Assembly: GCF_001594145.1 (NCBI RefSeq)
Contig: NZ_LVCF01000046.1
Coordinates: 124,001 to 188,000 of the forward strand
Direction of reading: 5' to 3'
Source: Branchiibius sp. NY16-3462-2
GTDB taxonomy: Bacteria; Actinomycetota; Actinomycetes; Actinomycetales; Dermatophilaceae
Length of the DNA stretch: 64,000 bases
Shown here: positions 18,879 to 27,752 of the stretch, in pieces
How positions within the stretch are numbered: the stretch's first letter is position 1
How the letters are laid out: each line of letters opens with the position of its first letter
Made by a program: the position numbers and the translations under genes
Notes under the pieces: model-generated
Database searches by the model: none
Told to the model about the DNA's origin: nothing
Seen by the model: the letters and a program-made list of their open reading frames with translations, nothing else

Positions 18879-19836
18879 CGATCGGCGCGGTCACCTGATC
18901 GTCATCCTCAGTTACGGCGATCCGGATCGGGCCCTACGCTGTGCGACCTCCTGCCTGCAGGCACAGGTCGCGGACGTTCTCATCGTCGTCAATCCCGTGA
19001 CCTCTGACTCGCCCCCTGCTGATGCGCTCGTGGAATTCGCCGGAGCCCGACCGCACGCCGACCTGTTGGTGCTGCCGCGCAACCTGGGTTTCACTGGCGG
19101 GATGAACGCCGGTCTGCAGTGGGGTCGCCAGCGTGGGTACGACGTCCTGACCGTCCTCAACGACGACACCACCGTGCGCGCCGGGGCGGTCCCGCGGCTG
19201 GACCACGTCGCTCGCAGCAACGCCGCCGCGATCGCGCCCCGCATCGATTTCGCCGATCGCCCGGGCGAGCCGTGGTCCCTCGGTGTCACGAACGACGCGA
19301 CCGATCTGCTCCCGCGGCATCTGACCCACGCGGAGTTCACAGCGCTGCCCCGTAGGGATGGCCTGGTGGCGGTGCCGTTGTTCACCGGGTGCTGCATCTG
19401 CGCCACCGCGGCCGTGTGGGACCTGGTCGGCGGCTTCGACGACGATTACTTCCTCTATTTCGAGGATTCGGATTGGTCCCAGCGGGCCCGGCAACTCGGC
19501 GTACCACTGCTCATCGACGACCAAGCCATCGTGGACCACGAGGTATCCGCGTCCTCCGACGGTTACCTGAGCGGCTACTACTACGCCCGCAACCTGCTGC
19601 GTTACGCCACCACCTGGCACGCAGGTGCGGCGGTCCCACTACGGATGTACGCGAGGCGCTCGCTGCGGCCGGCGCTGCGCACGGTGCGGACCGAAGGACC
19701 GGTCGAAGCGGCCCGGCGTACCTTCGTATCCCTCGCAGGGGCAACGGCTTTCGCCGGTCGGCGACGTGGGCCGGTAGGGCCGCGGCTCACCCGGGTGATC
19801 ACGGCGCTGAGTGGCAGCGATCGGCGTACCCGATGA
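18871..19836 (+). CDS. GT2 glycosyltransferase (rhamnosyltransferase-like)
   Basis: 321 residues, GT-A fold. Visible motifs are LPRNLGFTGGMNAGL, the DxD-type VLNDDTT, and the acceptor/catalytic block GGFDDDYFLYFEDSDWSQRA. This arrangement is typical of WbbL-like enzymes that add rhamnose or related sugars to polymers or lipid-linked chains. The rhamnose assignment is family analogy only. Start and stop overlap both neighbours (8 and 4 bases). Confidence 0.9.
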   Translation: MSSDRRGHLIVILSYGDPDRALRCATSCLQAQVADVLIVVNPVTSDSPPADALVEFAGARPHADLLVLPRNLGFTGGMNAGLQWGRQRGYDVLTVLNDDTTVRAGAVPRLDHVARSNAAAIAPRIDFADRPGEPWSLGVTNDATDLLPRHLTHAEFTALPRRDGLVAVPLFTGCCICATAAVWDLVGGFDDDYFLYFEDSDWSQRARQLGVPLLIDDQAIVDHEVSASSDGYLSGYYYARNLLRYATTWHAGAAVPLRMYARRSLRPALRTVRTEGPVEAARRTFVSLAGATAFAGRRRGPVGPRLTRVITALSGSDRRTR

Positions 19837-20702
19837 CGGACTCGACGGTCCTGGTTCCCGATGACGTTGCCCGGGAGCTCACCCACGCGGTCGCGCAGCA
19901 CTGTGCCACCAGAGCCTCGGCCCGGATACTGCACCTCAAAGGCCTCGCACTCGATGAGCCGCTGCGCCGCGACACGATCAGCAACGACGTGGACGTCCTG
20001 ATCGACCCGACGCAGACTGCTGCCCTCGCCAAGCAACTCCGTCGCTGCGGGTGGGTCATCGAGACAGACTTCGCCTCGGGCTCGCCGTTCGAGCACGCGG
20101 CCACCTGGCACCACCCGGTGTGGGGTTACCTCGACGTGCACCGTTGGTGGCCCGGGATCGAGATCGACCCGACCCGGGCCTTCGAGCTGCTCTGGGCGTC
20201 GCGTCAGCAGCGACCGTTCGCCGGACTCGTGGGCGCCGTACCCGCGCTCCTTGATCAGCGAATCATCCTGCTACTCAACGCTGCTCGCGCAGGTGACCAC
20301 GCGCGGGCAGAGGATCTGGACAGCAGCTGGCAAGACCTCACCCACACCCAACAGCAGGAGATCCGCGGTCGCGTCGCCCAGTTTCGCGCCGAGCCGGCGT
20401 TCGCCGTCACCCAAGGCGACCTCGAGCAGTTCCGGGACCGCCCCAGTTACCGGCTCTGGCGGGCCATGAGCGAGCCGACCTCACGGACCGCTGAGTGGTA
20501 CGCGCGGGTGTACGCCGCCCGCGGGCTTCGCGCGCGAGCGCGCCTGATCGGCCAGGCGCTCGTGGTCAACCGCCAACACCTGGAGGTTCTGGCAGGCCGG
20601 CCCCTAGGCCGCCGCGAGTTGGCCGCGGCGCAATGGCGCCGGGTCCGGGAGACCGGCCGGGAGCTACTGACCGCGACCCGGAACGCAGGGCGGCGCCCAT
20701 GA
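19833..20702 (+). CDS. nucleotidyltransferase-fold protein (NTP_transf_5-like)
   Basis: 289 residues from the ATG whose ATGA overlaps the upstream stop. HLKGLALDEP followed by SNDVDVLID is the pattern of the Pol-beta-like family seen in polysaccharide and exosortase-type loci, with the DVDVL acidic pair as probable metal ligands. No sugar-nucleotide synthetase signature is present, so it is not a typical GDP/dTDP-sugar enzyme. It is followed with a 4-base overlap by a small PqqD-like protein, a pairing recurrent in such clusters. The true function is unknown. Confidence 0.75.
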   Translation: MTDSTVLVPDDVARELTHAVAQHCATRASARILHLKGLALDEPLRRDTISNDVDVLIDPTQTAALAKQLRRCGWVIETDFASGSPFEHAATWHHPVWGYLDVHRWWPGIEIDPTRAFELLWASRQQRPFAGLVGAVPALLDQRIILLLNAARAGDHARAEDLDSSWQDLTHTQQQEIRGRVAQFRAEPAFAVTQGDLEQFRDRPSYRLWRAMSEPTSRTAEWYARVYAARGLRARARLIGQALVVNRQHLEVLAGRPLGRRELAAAQWRRVRETGRELLTATRNAGRRP

Positions 20703-20935
20703 CCGCCGGATATCAGTTGGGCGTTGACACCGGCATGGTCGTACGCCGTGAGCCGGACCTGGTCGTGTACCTCGCCAACCTGGTCTCCGGTCAGATCACT
20801 GTGGCGCCGGGACTCTCGGCGGACGCGATCCTGCGAGCCCTCGGCCAGGCGGCCCTCGAGCGGGACGACGGCCGCGACCAACCGATCCTGGATGCCCTGG
20901 TGGCCACGGGACTCCTGGTCGAGGTGGCCGGATGA
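20699..20935 (+). CDS. small PqqD-like protein
   Basis: 78 residues, ATGA-coupled to both neighbours. The layout is two short beta strands (GMVVRREPDLVVYLANL, then GQITVAPG), a helix beginning SADAILRAL, and a final helix ending DALVATGLLVE. That is the winged-helix layout of PqqD/RiPP-recognition-element proteins. No RiPP precursor or radical-SAM enzyme was seen nearby; in polysaccharide loci such proteins accompany NTP_transf_5-type genes. The similarity is structural in character and short, so the assignment is tentative. Confidence 0.55.
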   Translation: MTAGYQLGVDTGMVVRREPDLVVYLANLVSGQITVAPGLSADAILRALGQAALERDDGRDQPILDALVATGLLVEVAG

Positions 20936-22011
20936 CGACCCCGCACGTGGCCGTCGTGCACAACAACATCGACGGCAACTCGGCCATCGGCAAACTGGCG
21001 CGGTGGGCGGTCCAGGTCGGTCTTGAAGCCGGCTGGCGGGTCACGGCGGTCGCGCACGACCTGGACCGAGACCTGCGCGCCGACGTCGAGTGGCGTCACC
21101 TCTTCGTGCCGCCCCGCGTGCACGCCGTCCAGTGGGCAGTAGCCGAACCGACGGTCCGGCACGCACTGCGCGGCAGTACCCATGACGTGCTGCACGTCTA
21201 CCAACCCCAACTCACCGGTTTCGCCGACACCTGGCACGTGTCCTACCTGTCCCGCTCCGCTATCGAACACGGCGCGTTGGGGGACGAACCCGGCTGCCGC
21301 GCCCGCCTGGCGCGAGCGCAGGCCCACCTCGTCGCGCGTATGGAGGACGCCTATCTGCGCCGCACCGGATCAGGCGCGAACGTGCTGTGGTGCAGTGAGT
21401 TCATCCGCGATGAGTACCTCCGGTTGTACGGCGCCCCCGCCCGTGGGGAGATCCTCTACGACCCGGCTCTCGACGCGGGTGCCGTCGCGCCGCAGCCCCG
21501 GCCGGTTCCGGCCGGCGGGCCGGTCATCGGATTCCTCGGTGGACTCGACCCGCGCAAAGGACTCCGGGACCTGATCCCCGCCGTCGCCGCCGTGACCGAC
21601 GCGACGCTCGTCGTGGCCGGCCCCGGTAGCGAAGGCTTCTCCGACGTCCGCCTGGGTGAGCGGTTGAGCGCACTGGGCTGGACCCCCGACCTGACGGACT
21701 TCTGGGCCAGCATCGATGTCTTGGCGATGCCGAGTCGGTTCGAGCCGTTCGGAATGGCCGCGACGGAGGCAGCGATGCGCGGGATCCCGGTTCTGCTGAG
21801 TCCCCAGGTGGGATGTGCCGACCTCTTGCTCAACGATGGCGCCGCGGCCGTGTGGGACGGCACTGCGCAGGACTTCGCGGACCAGCTCAGGGCCCTATCC
21901 CGCCGCAGTATCCAGCGGCCGGGCTTCCCGCAGCGCGTTGCCGAGACGCTCGACCCGCGGCGGCTGGGTGACCAGCTTCTTGCTCACTGGACGAAGGCGG
22001 TTCGTGCCTAA
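20932..22011 (+). CDS. GT4 glycosyltransferase
   Basis: 359 residues. The N-terminal domain begins HVAVVHNNIDGNSAIGKLA, the C-terminal GT-B domain has IGFLGGLDPRKGL and the EX7E motif FEPFGMAATEAAM. It starts in the stop codon of the PqqD-like gene and ends convergently, overlapping the stop of the BY-kinase gene by 4 bases. Probably a cytoplasmic enzyme elongating the lipid-linked repeat unit. Donor unknown. Confidence 0.88.
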   Translation: MTTPHVAVVHNNIDGNSAIGKLARWAVQVGLEAGWRVTAVAHDLDRDLRADVEWRHLFVPPRVHAVQWAVAEPTVRHALRGSTHDVLHVYQPQLTGFADTWHVSYLSRSAIEHGALGDEPGCRARLARAQAHLVARMEDAYLRRTGSGANVLWCSEFIRDEYLRLYGAPARGEILYDPALDAGAVAPQPRPVPAGGPVIGFLGGLDPRKGLRDLIPAVAAVTDATLVVAGPGSEGFSDVRLGERLSALGWTPDLTDFWASIDVLAMPSRFEPFGMAATEAAMRGIPVLLSPQVGCADLLLNDGAAAVWDGTAQDFADQLRALSRRSIQRPGFPQRVAETLDPRRLGDQLLAHWTKAVRA

Positions 22012-23381
22012 CCGCGTTTGTCACTCCGGCGTGAGCGGGTGCGACCGGAGGCAGCCATCTCCTGCTCGCCGTATCCGTACTTGCTGCCGTACCCGTAGTC
22101 ATCGCTGAAGTGATCGGCGTAGTTCAGCACCGTGCCGGACAGGTTCGCGTCCACGGTCTCCAGCGCCTTGAGCGTGATCTGCAGTTCGCGACGCGATACC
22201 TGACCACCGCGCGCCACCAGGATGAGATTCCCGGTGAGCTTCTCCAGTTCCAAAGCGTCGACCACAGGCAGCATAGGCGGGCTGTCGAAGACGACGAAGT
22301 CGAACTCGGCGACCAACTCCTGGAACAGACCCTGCATCGCCGATGACCCGAGCAGTTCGCTCGCGTTGGGTGGTACCGGACCCGCGGGCAGCACGAAGAG
22401 CGGCAGCGACGGCTCGGGCTCGACCAACACGTCCTTGAGCCCGACCTCGTGCACGAGCACGTTCGTCAGCCCCACCGAGCCGTCGATGCCGATGGCGGAT
22501 CCGACACCCGGTTTACGCAGATCCCCATCGACCAGCACCGTGCGATACCCGTCGCGGGCCATGGCCAGCGCCAGGTTGGCCGCCACCGTCGTCTTGCCGT
22601 CGCCGGGGCGGGCAGAGGTCACCACAACCGCCGGCACATCGTTGGTCACATTCACGAACTTCACGTTGGTTCGCAGTCGGCGCATCGCCTCGACCATCGC
22701 ACCGGACGGGTGGTCAGAGGTATCCACCACCCGGTGACCGCCGCCTACCCGCGGCACGATGCTCAGGACCGGCCGCTGCACCAGGGTTTCCAGATCCTCG
22801 ACCGTGCGAACCCGGTTGTCCATGAAGTGTCGAAGCAGCGCCATCGCGACGCCCAGGAGCAGGCCGACCGCCAGGGCGAGCTCGAGCGCCTTCTTGAGAT
22901 CAGGAGATGCGGGTGAAGCAGGCACCTCGGCCGGCTGCACCGCAGTGCTGGTCACGGACCCGGCTCCCGACAACAACTGGGAGAACTGGGGTGCCACGGC
23001 AGCAAGTGCCGGTCCGGTCGCGTTTGCGATCGCCGCCGCCTCCTGCGCGCTTCCGGAGCTGGCGGTAGCGGTCATGATGTTGGCGGTGTCGGACAAGGTG
23101 GCACTGACGGTGACCGGCACCGACGGACCGAGCTTCGCCTGTTGGCGAATGACCTTCTGCACCGCGGGGGCCGAGACCACCTGGGCGTAGGTTGCGAGGT
23201 CGTCGCGCTGCACCGGAGTTCCCTGCCCGTTGCTGCCCGCCAGGTAGAACCGCGCGCTGGCCTCATAGGTCTTGGGCTGCATGAGGGTGCTCACCGCGGC
23301 CACGGCCAGGACAACCAGCAAAGTGCCCAGCAGCCAGCGCCAGCGCTGACGCATGATGCGCAGAAAGTCGCGGATGGTCAC
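22008..23381 (-). CDS. Wzz-type chain-length protein fused to BY-kinase (tyrosine autokinase)
   Basis: 457 residues. The first transmembrane helix is near residues 15-33 and the Wzz extracytoplasmic region follows. A second helix lies near 168-185, then the cytoplasmic BY-kinase: Walker A SARPGDGKTTVA, Walker A' VLVDGDLRKP, Walker B FVVFDSPP, and a C-terminal Tyr cluster DYGYGSKYGYGE for autophosphorylation. It sets polymer length and export in Wzy-type pathways. It is transcribed after the tandem GT4 gene with a 4-base overlap. The low-molecular-weight phosphatase at 11208-11774 is a possible partner for dephosphorylation (inference). Confidence 0.95.
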   Translation of the reverse strand: MTIRDFLRIMRQRWRWLLGTLLVVLAVAAVSTLMQPKTYEASARFYLAGSNGQGTPVQRDDLATYAQVVSAPAVQKVIRQQAKLGPSVPVTVSATLSDTANIMTATASSGSAQEAAAIANATGPALAAVAPQFSQLLSGAGSVTSTAVQPAEVPASPASPDLKKALELALAVGLLLGVAMALLRHFMDNRVRTVEDLETLVQRPVLSIVPRVGGGHRVVDTSDHPSGAMVEAMRRLRTNVKFVNVTNDVPAVVVTSARPGDGKTTVAANLALAMARDGYRTVLVDGDLRKPGVGSAIGIDGSVGLTNVLVHEVGLKDVLVEPEPSLPLFVLPAGPVPPNASELLGSSAMQGLFQELVAEFDFVVFDSPPMLPVVDALELEKLTGNLILVARGGQVSRRELQITLKALETVDANLSGTVLNYADHFSDDYGYGSKYGYGEQEMAASGRTRSRRSDKRG

Positions 23382-25681
23382 GCGGGTCCAGCCTCCGTGG
23401 TCGATGGTTCGGGCAAGTGTGCCACGAGGTGGGAGCCGAGTACTTCACCTAACTGCCGGGCGAACTGCTCCGGGGAGAACCGCTGTGCGGTGCTCCTGAT
23501 CTTGTCCGGGTCCCAGGCGAGCGTGTCGAACCGGGCCAGGCCGTCCTGGAGGGCCGATACCTCGGGTGCGTCAAAGAACAGTCCGTTGACGCCGTCCTGG
23601 ACCGTGTCCAGATAACCGCCGCTTCGCAACGCGACAGCGGGGGTTCCGAACTGAGCAGCCTCGACGGGGGTCAGTCCGAAGTCTTCGAAGCTGGCGGCGA
23701 TCAAACAGCGTGCGTTCGCGTACGCCCATCGCAGCTGCTCCTCGGGCACGTCACTGCGCAGGTCGACGTTGGCCGGCAGGTTGGCTGCGATCTGGTCCCT
23801 CAACGGGCCGGCGCCGATCACCAGCAAGCGATCGCCGCGCTGGGCGAAGGTACGCACCACCATGTCGACGTTCTTGTACGGCAACAGCCGGCACACCACC
23901 AGGGCGAACCCCGGGTCGATCCCGTCGATGGGTTCCTGCAGCCCGGCCGGATCCAACGTGACCGGCGGGTGGATGATCAGTGGCTCGATGCCGTACGTCG
24001 CCCGGACGACCTGGGCGACCGCCGTCGAGTTCACGATGTAGGTGTCCGCGGTCCGCGCAGCCCGCCGGTCCCACCGCCGCAGACCCGGGCGCAGCGCGGC
24101 CAGCGCTGCGCCCTTGGGCGTCAACCACCAGTTCTCGCCCAGGTATTCGCGGGTCTTGTACAGCCACCGGGCCGGCGAGTGACAGTAGACGACCTTGCGG
24201 CCGTTGACCCGCATGCCGTGTGCCCATCCGCTGCTGGACACCAGGACCACGTCGCCGCTCACCGAACTGCTCGAGGCCGCGATCGCCAGGATCGGTATGG
24301 CCGCCCGGTAGTGCCGTCGCAACCAACCCACACGGTTCAGCCAGCTGGTGTGGATGTCGACCTCGGCAAAGGACGCGAAGGTCGCCGCAGGCTCGTACAT
24401 CAGGGTCTTCAAGGTGGCGTCCGGGAAGAGGTCGCACATCGCGCGCACCACACGCTCGGCGCCGCCGCGCTGGGTCAGGTAGTCGTGGGCCAGCGCCAAC
24501 GGGGGTCGCGCAGCGTGCCCGGGGATCAGTCGTTTCCACAACACGGTCGTCTGACGCGCCGACTCGGCCAGGTCGTAGCGTTCGGCCACGTACTCATAAG
24601 CACGCTCCGCCCGATCAGCGGCCGTCGCCGGATTGGCCAGGACACCCGTCACGGCCCGGGCCAGAGCACCCGGGTCACCGCCGGGCACGAGCAGACCGTA
24701 GGACTGTCCCGCAGCGGGCTGCACGACATCGGTGACCCCGCCACCGGCAGTCGCCACGACCGGCACGCGGCGCGCCATCGCCTCGGTGACGACCTGACCG
24801 AACGGCTCCGGGACGGGCGATGCATGCACGAACACCGACCAGGTGTCCATCTCGGCGTACGGATCGTCGACGTGGCCGGTGAGTTCCACGTGCCCGGTAA
24901 GATCAGCCTGTTCGATCTGCGCGCGCAACCTCGCGGCGTACGTGTCCTGACCGAACATCGTGGCGCCCACGATGCGGAATCTTGCGGCAGGGAACTGTTC
25001 CAGGATCCGCGGTGCCGCGGCGAGCAGAACATGCTGACCCTTGGTGTCGCTGATCCGCCCGAGCATGCCGATGACCGGGGCCGCATCATCAACGTCACGT
25101 TCAGCACGGCGCAGCGCGGCCGGTTCGAGGGCCGGCGGGATCACGGTGATGGGCGCACCGGGCACTGTCTCTGCTGTCGCGGCGGAGTTCGCGACCACGG
25201 CATCGGGCACCCGCCGGGCGGCCCGTTGCAGCGCCTTCACCCACGCACCGGGCAGGTAGTCCTCCGCGATCCGGTCGTGCAGATGCCACACCAGCGGCAG
25301 CCGCAGTGATTTGACCGCCGCCGAGGCGAGGACATGGCTCTTCAGCGATTGCGTATGCACCAGATCGACATCCAGCGCTTTCAATTCCCGACGCAGGCGA
25401 CGTTGGAAGGCCGGGAGCGCGAGGACCTGGCGACCCAGGGACCGCGGGCTGAGTGCCTGGTGCCGATTGGTGGCATTCACCTGGCTGTCCAGAGGTACCA
25501 CCACGACCTCAAAGCCCTCCCCCGTCAGGGTCTCGGCCAGCGGACCATGCTCGAAGAAGACGAAAACAACCTCCACGTCCTGCCGCAAAGACCGGGCGAG
25601 ACGCGCCATGCCCAACTCGGCGCCGCTGGGCAGAACGCAGTGGCTGATCATGGCGACTCGCAGTTGTCGCGTCGAGGTCAT
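23378..25681 (-). CDS. bifunctional GT4-GT4 glycosyltransferase
   Basis: 767 residues from the ATG at 25679-25681, which has a strong GGGGG-rich ribosome-binding site; the open frame runs 31 codons further but without conservation. Two full GT-B enzymes are joined. Module 1 (about 1-380) carries GMLGRISDTKG and EX7E in EPFGQVVTEAMA. Module 2 (about 385-767) starts near LALAHDYLTQRGGAERV and carries VCRLLPYKN and EX7E in FEDFGLTPVEAA. Both active sites look intact, so it should add two sugars in succession or the same sugar twice. It is followed by the BY-kinase with a 4-base overlap. Confidence 0.9.
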   Translation of the reverse strand: MTSTRQLRVAMISHCVLPSGAELGMARLARSLRQDVEVVFVFFEHGPLAETLTGEGFEVVVVPLDSQVNATNRHQALSPRSLGRQVLALPAFQRRLRRELKALDVDLVHTQSLKSHVLASAAVKSLRLPLVWHLHDRIAEDYLPGAWVKALQRAARRVPDAVVANSAATAETVPGAPITVIPPALEPAALRRAERDVDDAAPVIGMLGRISDTKGQHVLLAAAPRILEQFPAARFRIVGATMFGQDTYAARLRAQIEQADLTGHVELTGHVDDPYAEMDTWSVFVHASPVPEPFGQVVTEAMARRVPVVATAGGGVTDVVQPAAGQSYGLLVPGGDPGALARAVTGVLANPATAADRAERAYEYVAERYDLAESARQTTVLWKRLIPGHAARPPLALAHDYLTQRGGAERVVRAMCDLFPDATLKTLMYEPAATFASFAEVDIHTSWLNRVGWLRRHYRAAIPILAIAASSSSVSGDVVLVSSSGWAHGMRVNGRKVVYCHSPARWLYKTREYLGENWWLTPKGAALAALRPGLRRWDRRAARTADTYIVNSTAVAQVVRATYGIEPLIIHPPVTLDPAGLQEPIDGIDPGFALVVCRLLPYKNVDMVVRTFAQRGDRLLVIGAGPLRDQIAANLPANVDLRSDVPEEQLRWAYANARCLIAASFEDFGLTPVEAAQFGTPAVALRSGGYLDTVQDGVNGLFFDAPEVSALQDGLARFDTLAWDPDKIRSTAQRFSPEQFARQLGEVLGSHLVAHLPEPSTTEAGPA

Positions 25682-25723
25682 GATCCAGCCCCCTTTCCCG
25701 TTCTCGTTCAGCGATAGTGTTCC

Positions 25724-25759
25724 CCAGGTTGGTCCTCGAACCAGAATCAGACCACCTGG
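25724..25759. promoter_or_regulatory. inverted repeat between divergent polysaccharide operons
   Basis: The arms CCAGGTTGGTC and GACCACCTGG pair over ten bases with one bulged T, 15 bases apart. It sits in the 112-base gap between the divergent GT4-GT4 and GT4-GT2 genes, upstream of both ribosome-binding sites, where a dyad operator controlling both directions would be expected. A transcript hairpin is also possible. No regulator can be named. Confidence 0.4.
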
Positions 25760-25793
25760 ACCACCATCGCCCATATCCCCCGAGGAACCCCGC

Positions 25794-27752
25794 GTGCGAA
25801 TCCTGCGCCTCTCCCACAGTGGCGTGGTCGCCGCCTGGCGAGGTCGCGACGAAGCGCTGCGATCGTCGGGAAACTCGGTTCATCTGCTCTGCGCACGACG
25901 ATGGAACCCCGTCGGCCGCGTCGTCGAGTTGTCCGCGGCGGACCGGGCGGATGAGAACCTCACCGGAGTCCGCACCTGGGGTAGCCACCCGGCGTTGTTC
26001 GTGTACGACCCCCGCGCGCTGTGGCGCGCCCTGGGCAGTCAGCGCTGGGACGTGCTGGATGTGCACGAGGAACCGTTCGCGCTGGCCACCGCCGAATTAC
26101 TGGTGCTGCGCTGGCTGCGTCGCTGCCCCGCGCCGTACGTCATCTATTCGGCACAGAACATTCCCAAGCGCTACCCCATCCCCTTCCGCTGGTTCGAACG
26201 ATCGATCCTGCGCCATGCCTCGGGGGCCTACCCCTGCAGCCGGGCTGCAGGCCGGATCATGCAGCGAAAGGGGTTCCCGGGCCGCCCCACGGTGATACCG
26301 CTCGGCTTCGATCCGGCTGTCTTCCACCCCGGGCCCGCAGCGCGTCCGGGCGGGCTGCCATCGGCGATACGGATCGGGTACGTCGGTCGGCTGGTCCCGC
26401 TCAAGGGCATCGCCACGCTGCTGGAGGCGCTCCAGCCGCATCCGCAGTTGCGCCTGGAGATCTGCGGAACCGGACCTCAGGAAGACGAATTACGCGCACT
26501 GGCAGCGCAATTGGGCATCTCGGAACGGGTGACGTTTATCGGCTCCCTGTCCGGTACCGAGCTTGCTGACTTCTATCGCTCCATCGACATCCTGGCGATC
26601 CCCTCGCTGATCACCCCGTCCTGGATCGAGCAGTTCTGCCGCGTCGCGGTCGAGGGCATGGCGTGCGGCGCGCCGATCGTGGCGACCGACTCCGGCGCGC
26701 TTCCGGAGGTCGTCGGTGACGGTGGTGTCATCGTGCCCGCGGGGGACGCGACAGCGCTCGGAGTGGCGCTGGCGGCACTCGGAGCGGACGTGGAACACCG
26801 TCAGCGCCTGGGCGCTGCGGGCGCGAGCCGCGCCGCCGCCATGACGTGGGACCGGGTGGGCTCCCAGTTGCGCACGCTGTACGGCACTGCGACCCACGAA
26901 CCCCTGGCCGATCCGCCCGGCGTCCGCGTGGTCGTGGTGGCCTTCCACCGCGCCGACCTGCTCGACACGGCACTGCGCGATCTGCACTACCCGGTCACCG
27001 TGGTCGACAACTCCGCCGACGCTGAGGTGCGCGCTGTGGCGCAACGTCATGGCGCGGCGTACCTGGATGCGGGCGGCAACGCCGGTTTCGGCGCCGGGGT
27101 GAACCTGGCGCTGGCCAGCTTCGACGAACCCGCGGACGTTCTGCTCCTCAACCCCGATGCCGCCATCAGCAACGAGGCGATCGCCCGGATGCATGCGCAA
27201 CTGCGCGCGGCCCCGGACGCGGCGTCGGTCGCCGCCCCCCAGACCGACGACGGCGGCCGGCCGGCGCGAGTGATGTGGCCGTTCCCGACTCCTGCCGAGA
27301 GTTGGCGCGCGGCGCTCGGCCTGGGTCGGTGGTCGCGACCCGGGTTCGGCATCGGATCCATCCTGATGCTGCGCGCTGAAGCGCTTGAGCAGGTCGGCGG
27401 CTTTGACGACGCGTTCTTCCTGTACGCCGAGGAGACCGATTGGGCCTACCGCGCCCGGCTGATGGGCTGGCGACATCTGCTGGCGACCGATCTGTCCGGC
27501 ACCCATGAGGCGGCGGCCACCAGCACCGACGAGTCACGGCGCGAAATCCACTTCGCCGCCGGGCACGAACGGTTCTCCCGCAAACACTTCGGTGCCCTGG
27601 GTTGGACAGTGACCCGGGCCGGTGTCATCGTGGGCGCCGCAGGCCGGTGGGCGCTTCAGCCCTCCGGCGCACGAGGGCACTTGGCTCGCGCGGGACGTTA
27701 TCTGCGCGGCCCGGTGGCGCTGGAGAAGACACTTTCGCAGGGAGCGGAATGA
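25794..27752 (+). CDS. bifunctional GT4-GT2 glycosyltransferase
   Basis: 652 residues from GTG 25794, with GAGGA eight bases upstream. The N-terminal GT4 half (about 1-370) has IGYVGRLVPLKG and EX7E in IEQFCRVAVEGMA. The C-terminal GT2 half (about 380-652) has GGNAGFGAGVNLAL, LLLNPDAAIS as the DxD equivalent, and GGFDDAFFLYAEETDWAYRA. Both halves keep key motifs, so the protein probably adds two different sugars through different folds. It opens a coupled rightward operon with the Wzy-like gene (ATGA overlap). Confidence 0.9.
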   Translation: MRILRLSHSGVVAAWRGRDEALRSSGNSVHLLCARRWNPVGRVVELSAADRADENLTGVRTWGSHPALFVYDPRALWRALGSQRWDVLDVHEEPFALATAELLVLRWLRRCPAPYVIYSAQNIPKRYPIPFRWFERSILRHASGAYPCSRAAGRIMQRKGFPGRPTVIPLGFDPAVFHPGPAARPGGLPSAIRIGYVGRLVPLKGIATLLEALQPHPQLRLEICGTGPQEDELRALAAQLGISERVTFIGSLSGTELADFYRSIDILAIPSLITPSWIEQFCRVAVEGMACGAPIVATDSGALPEVVGDGGVIVPAGDATALGVALAALGADVEHRQRLGAAGASRAAAMTWDRVGSQLRTLYGTATHEPLADPPGVRVVVVAFHRADLLDTALRDLHYPVTVVDNSADAEVRAVAQRHGAAYLDAGGNAGFGAGVNLALASFDEPADVLLLNPDAAISNEAIARMHAQLRAAPDAASVAAPQTDDGGRPARVMWPFPTPAESWRAALGLGRWSRPGFGIGSILMLRAEALEQVGGFDDAFFLYAEETDWAYRARLMGWRHLLATDLSGTHEAAATSTDESRREIHFAAGHERFSRKHFGALGWTVTRAGVIVGAAGRWALQPSGARGHLARAGRYLRGPVALEKTLSQGAE

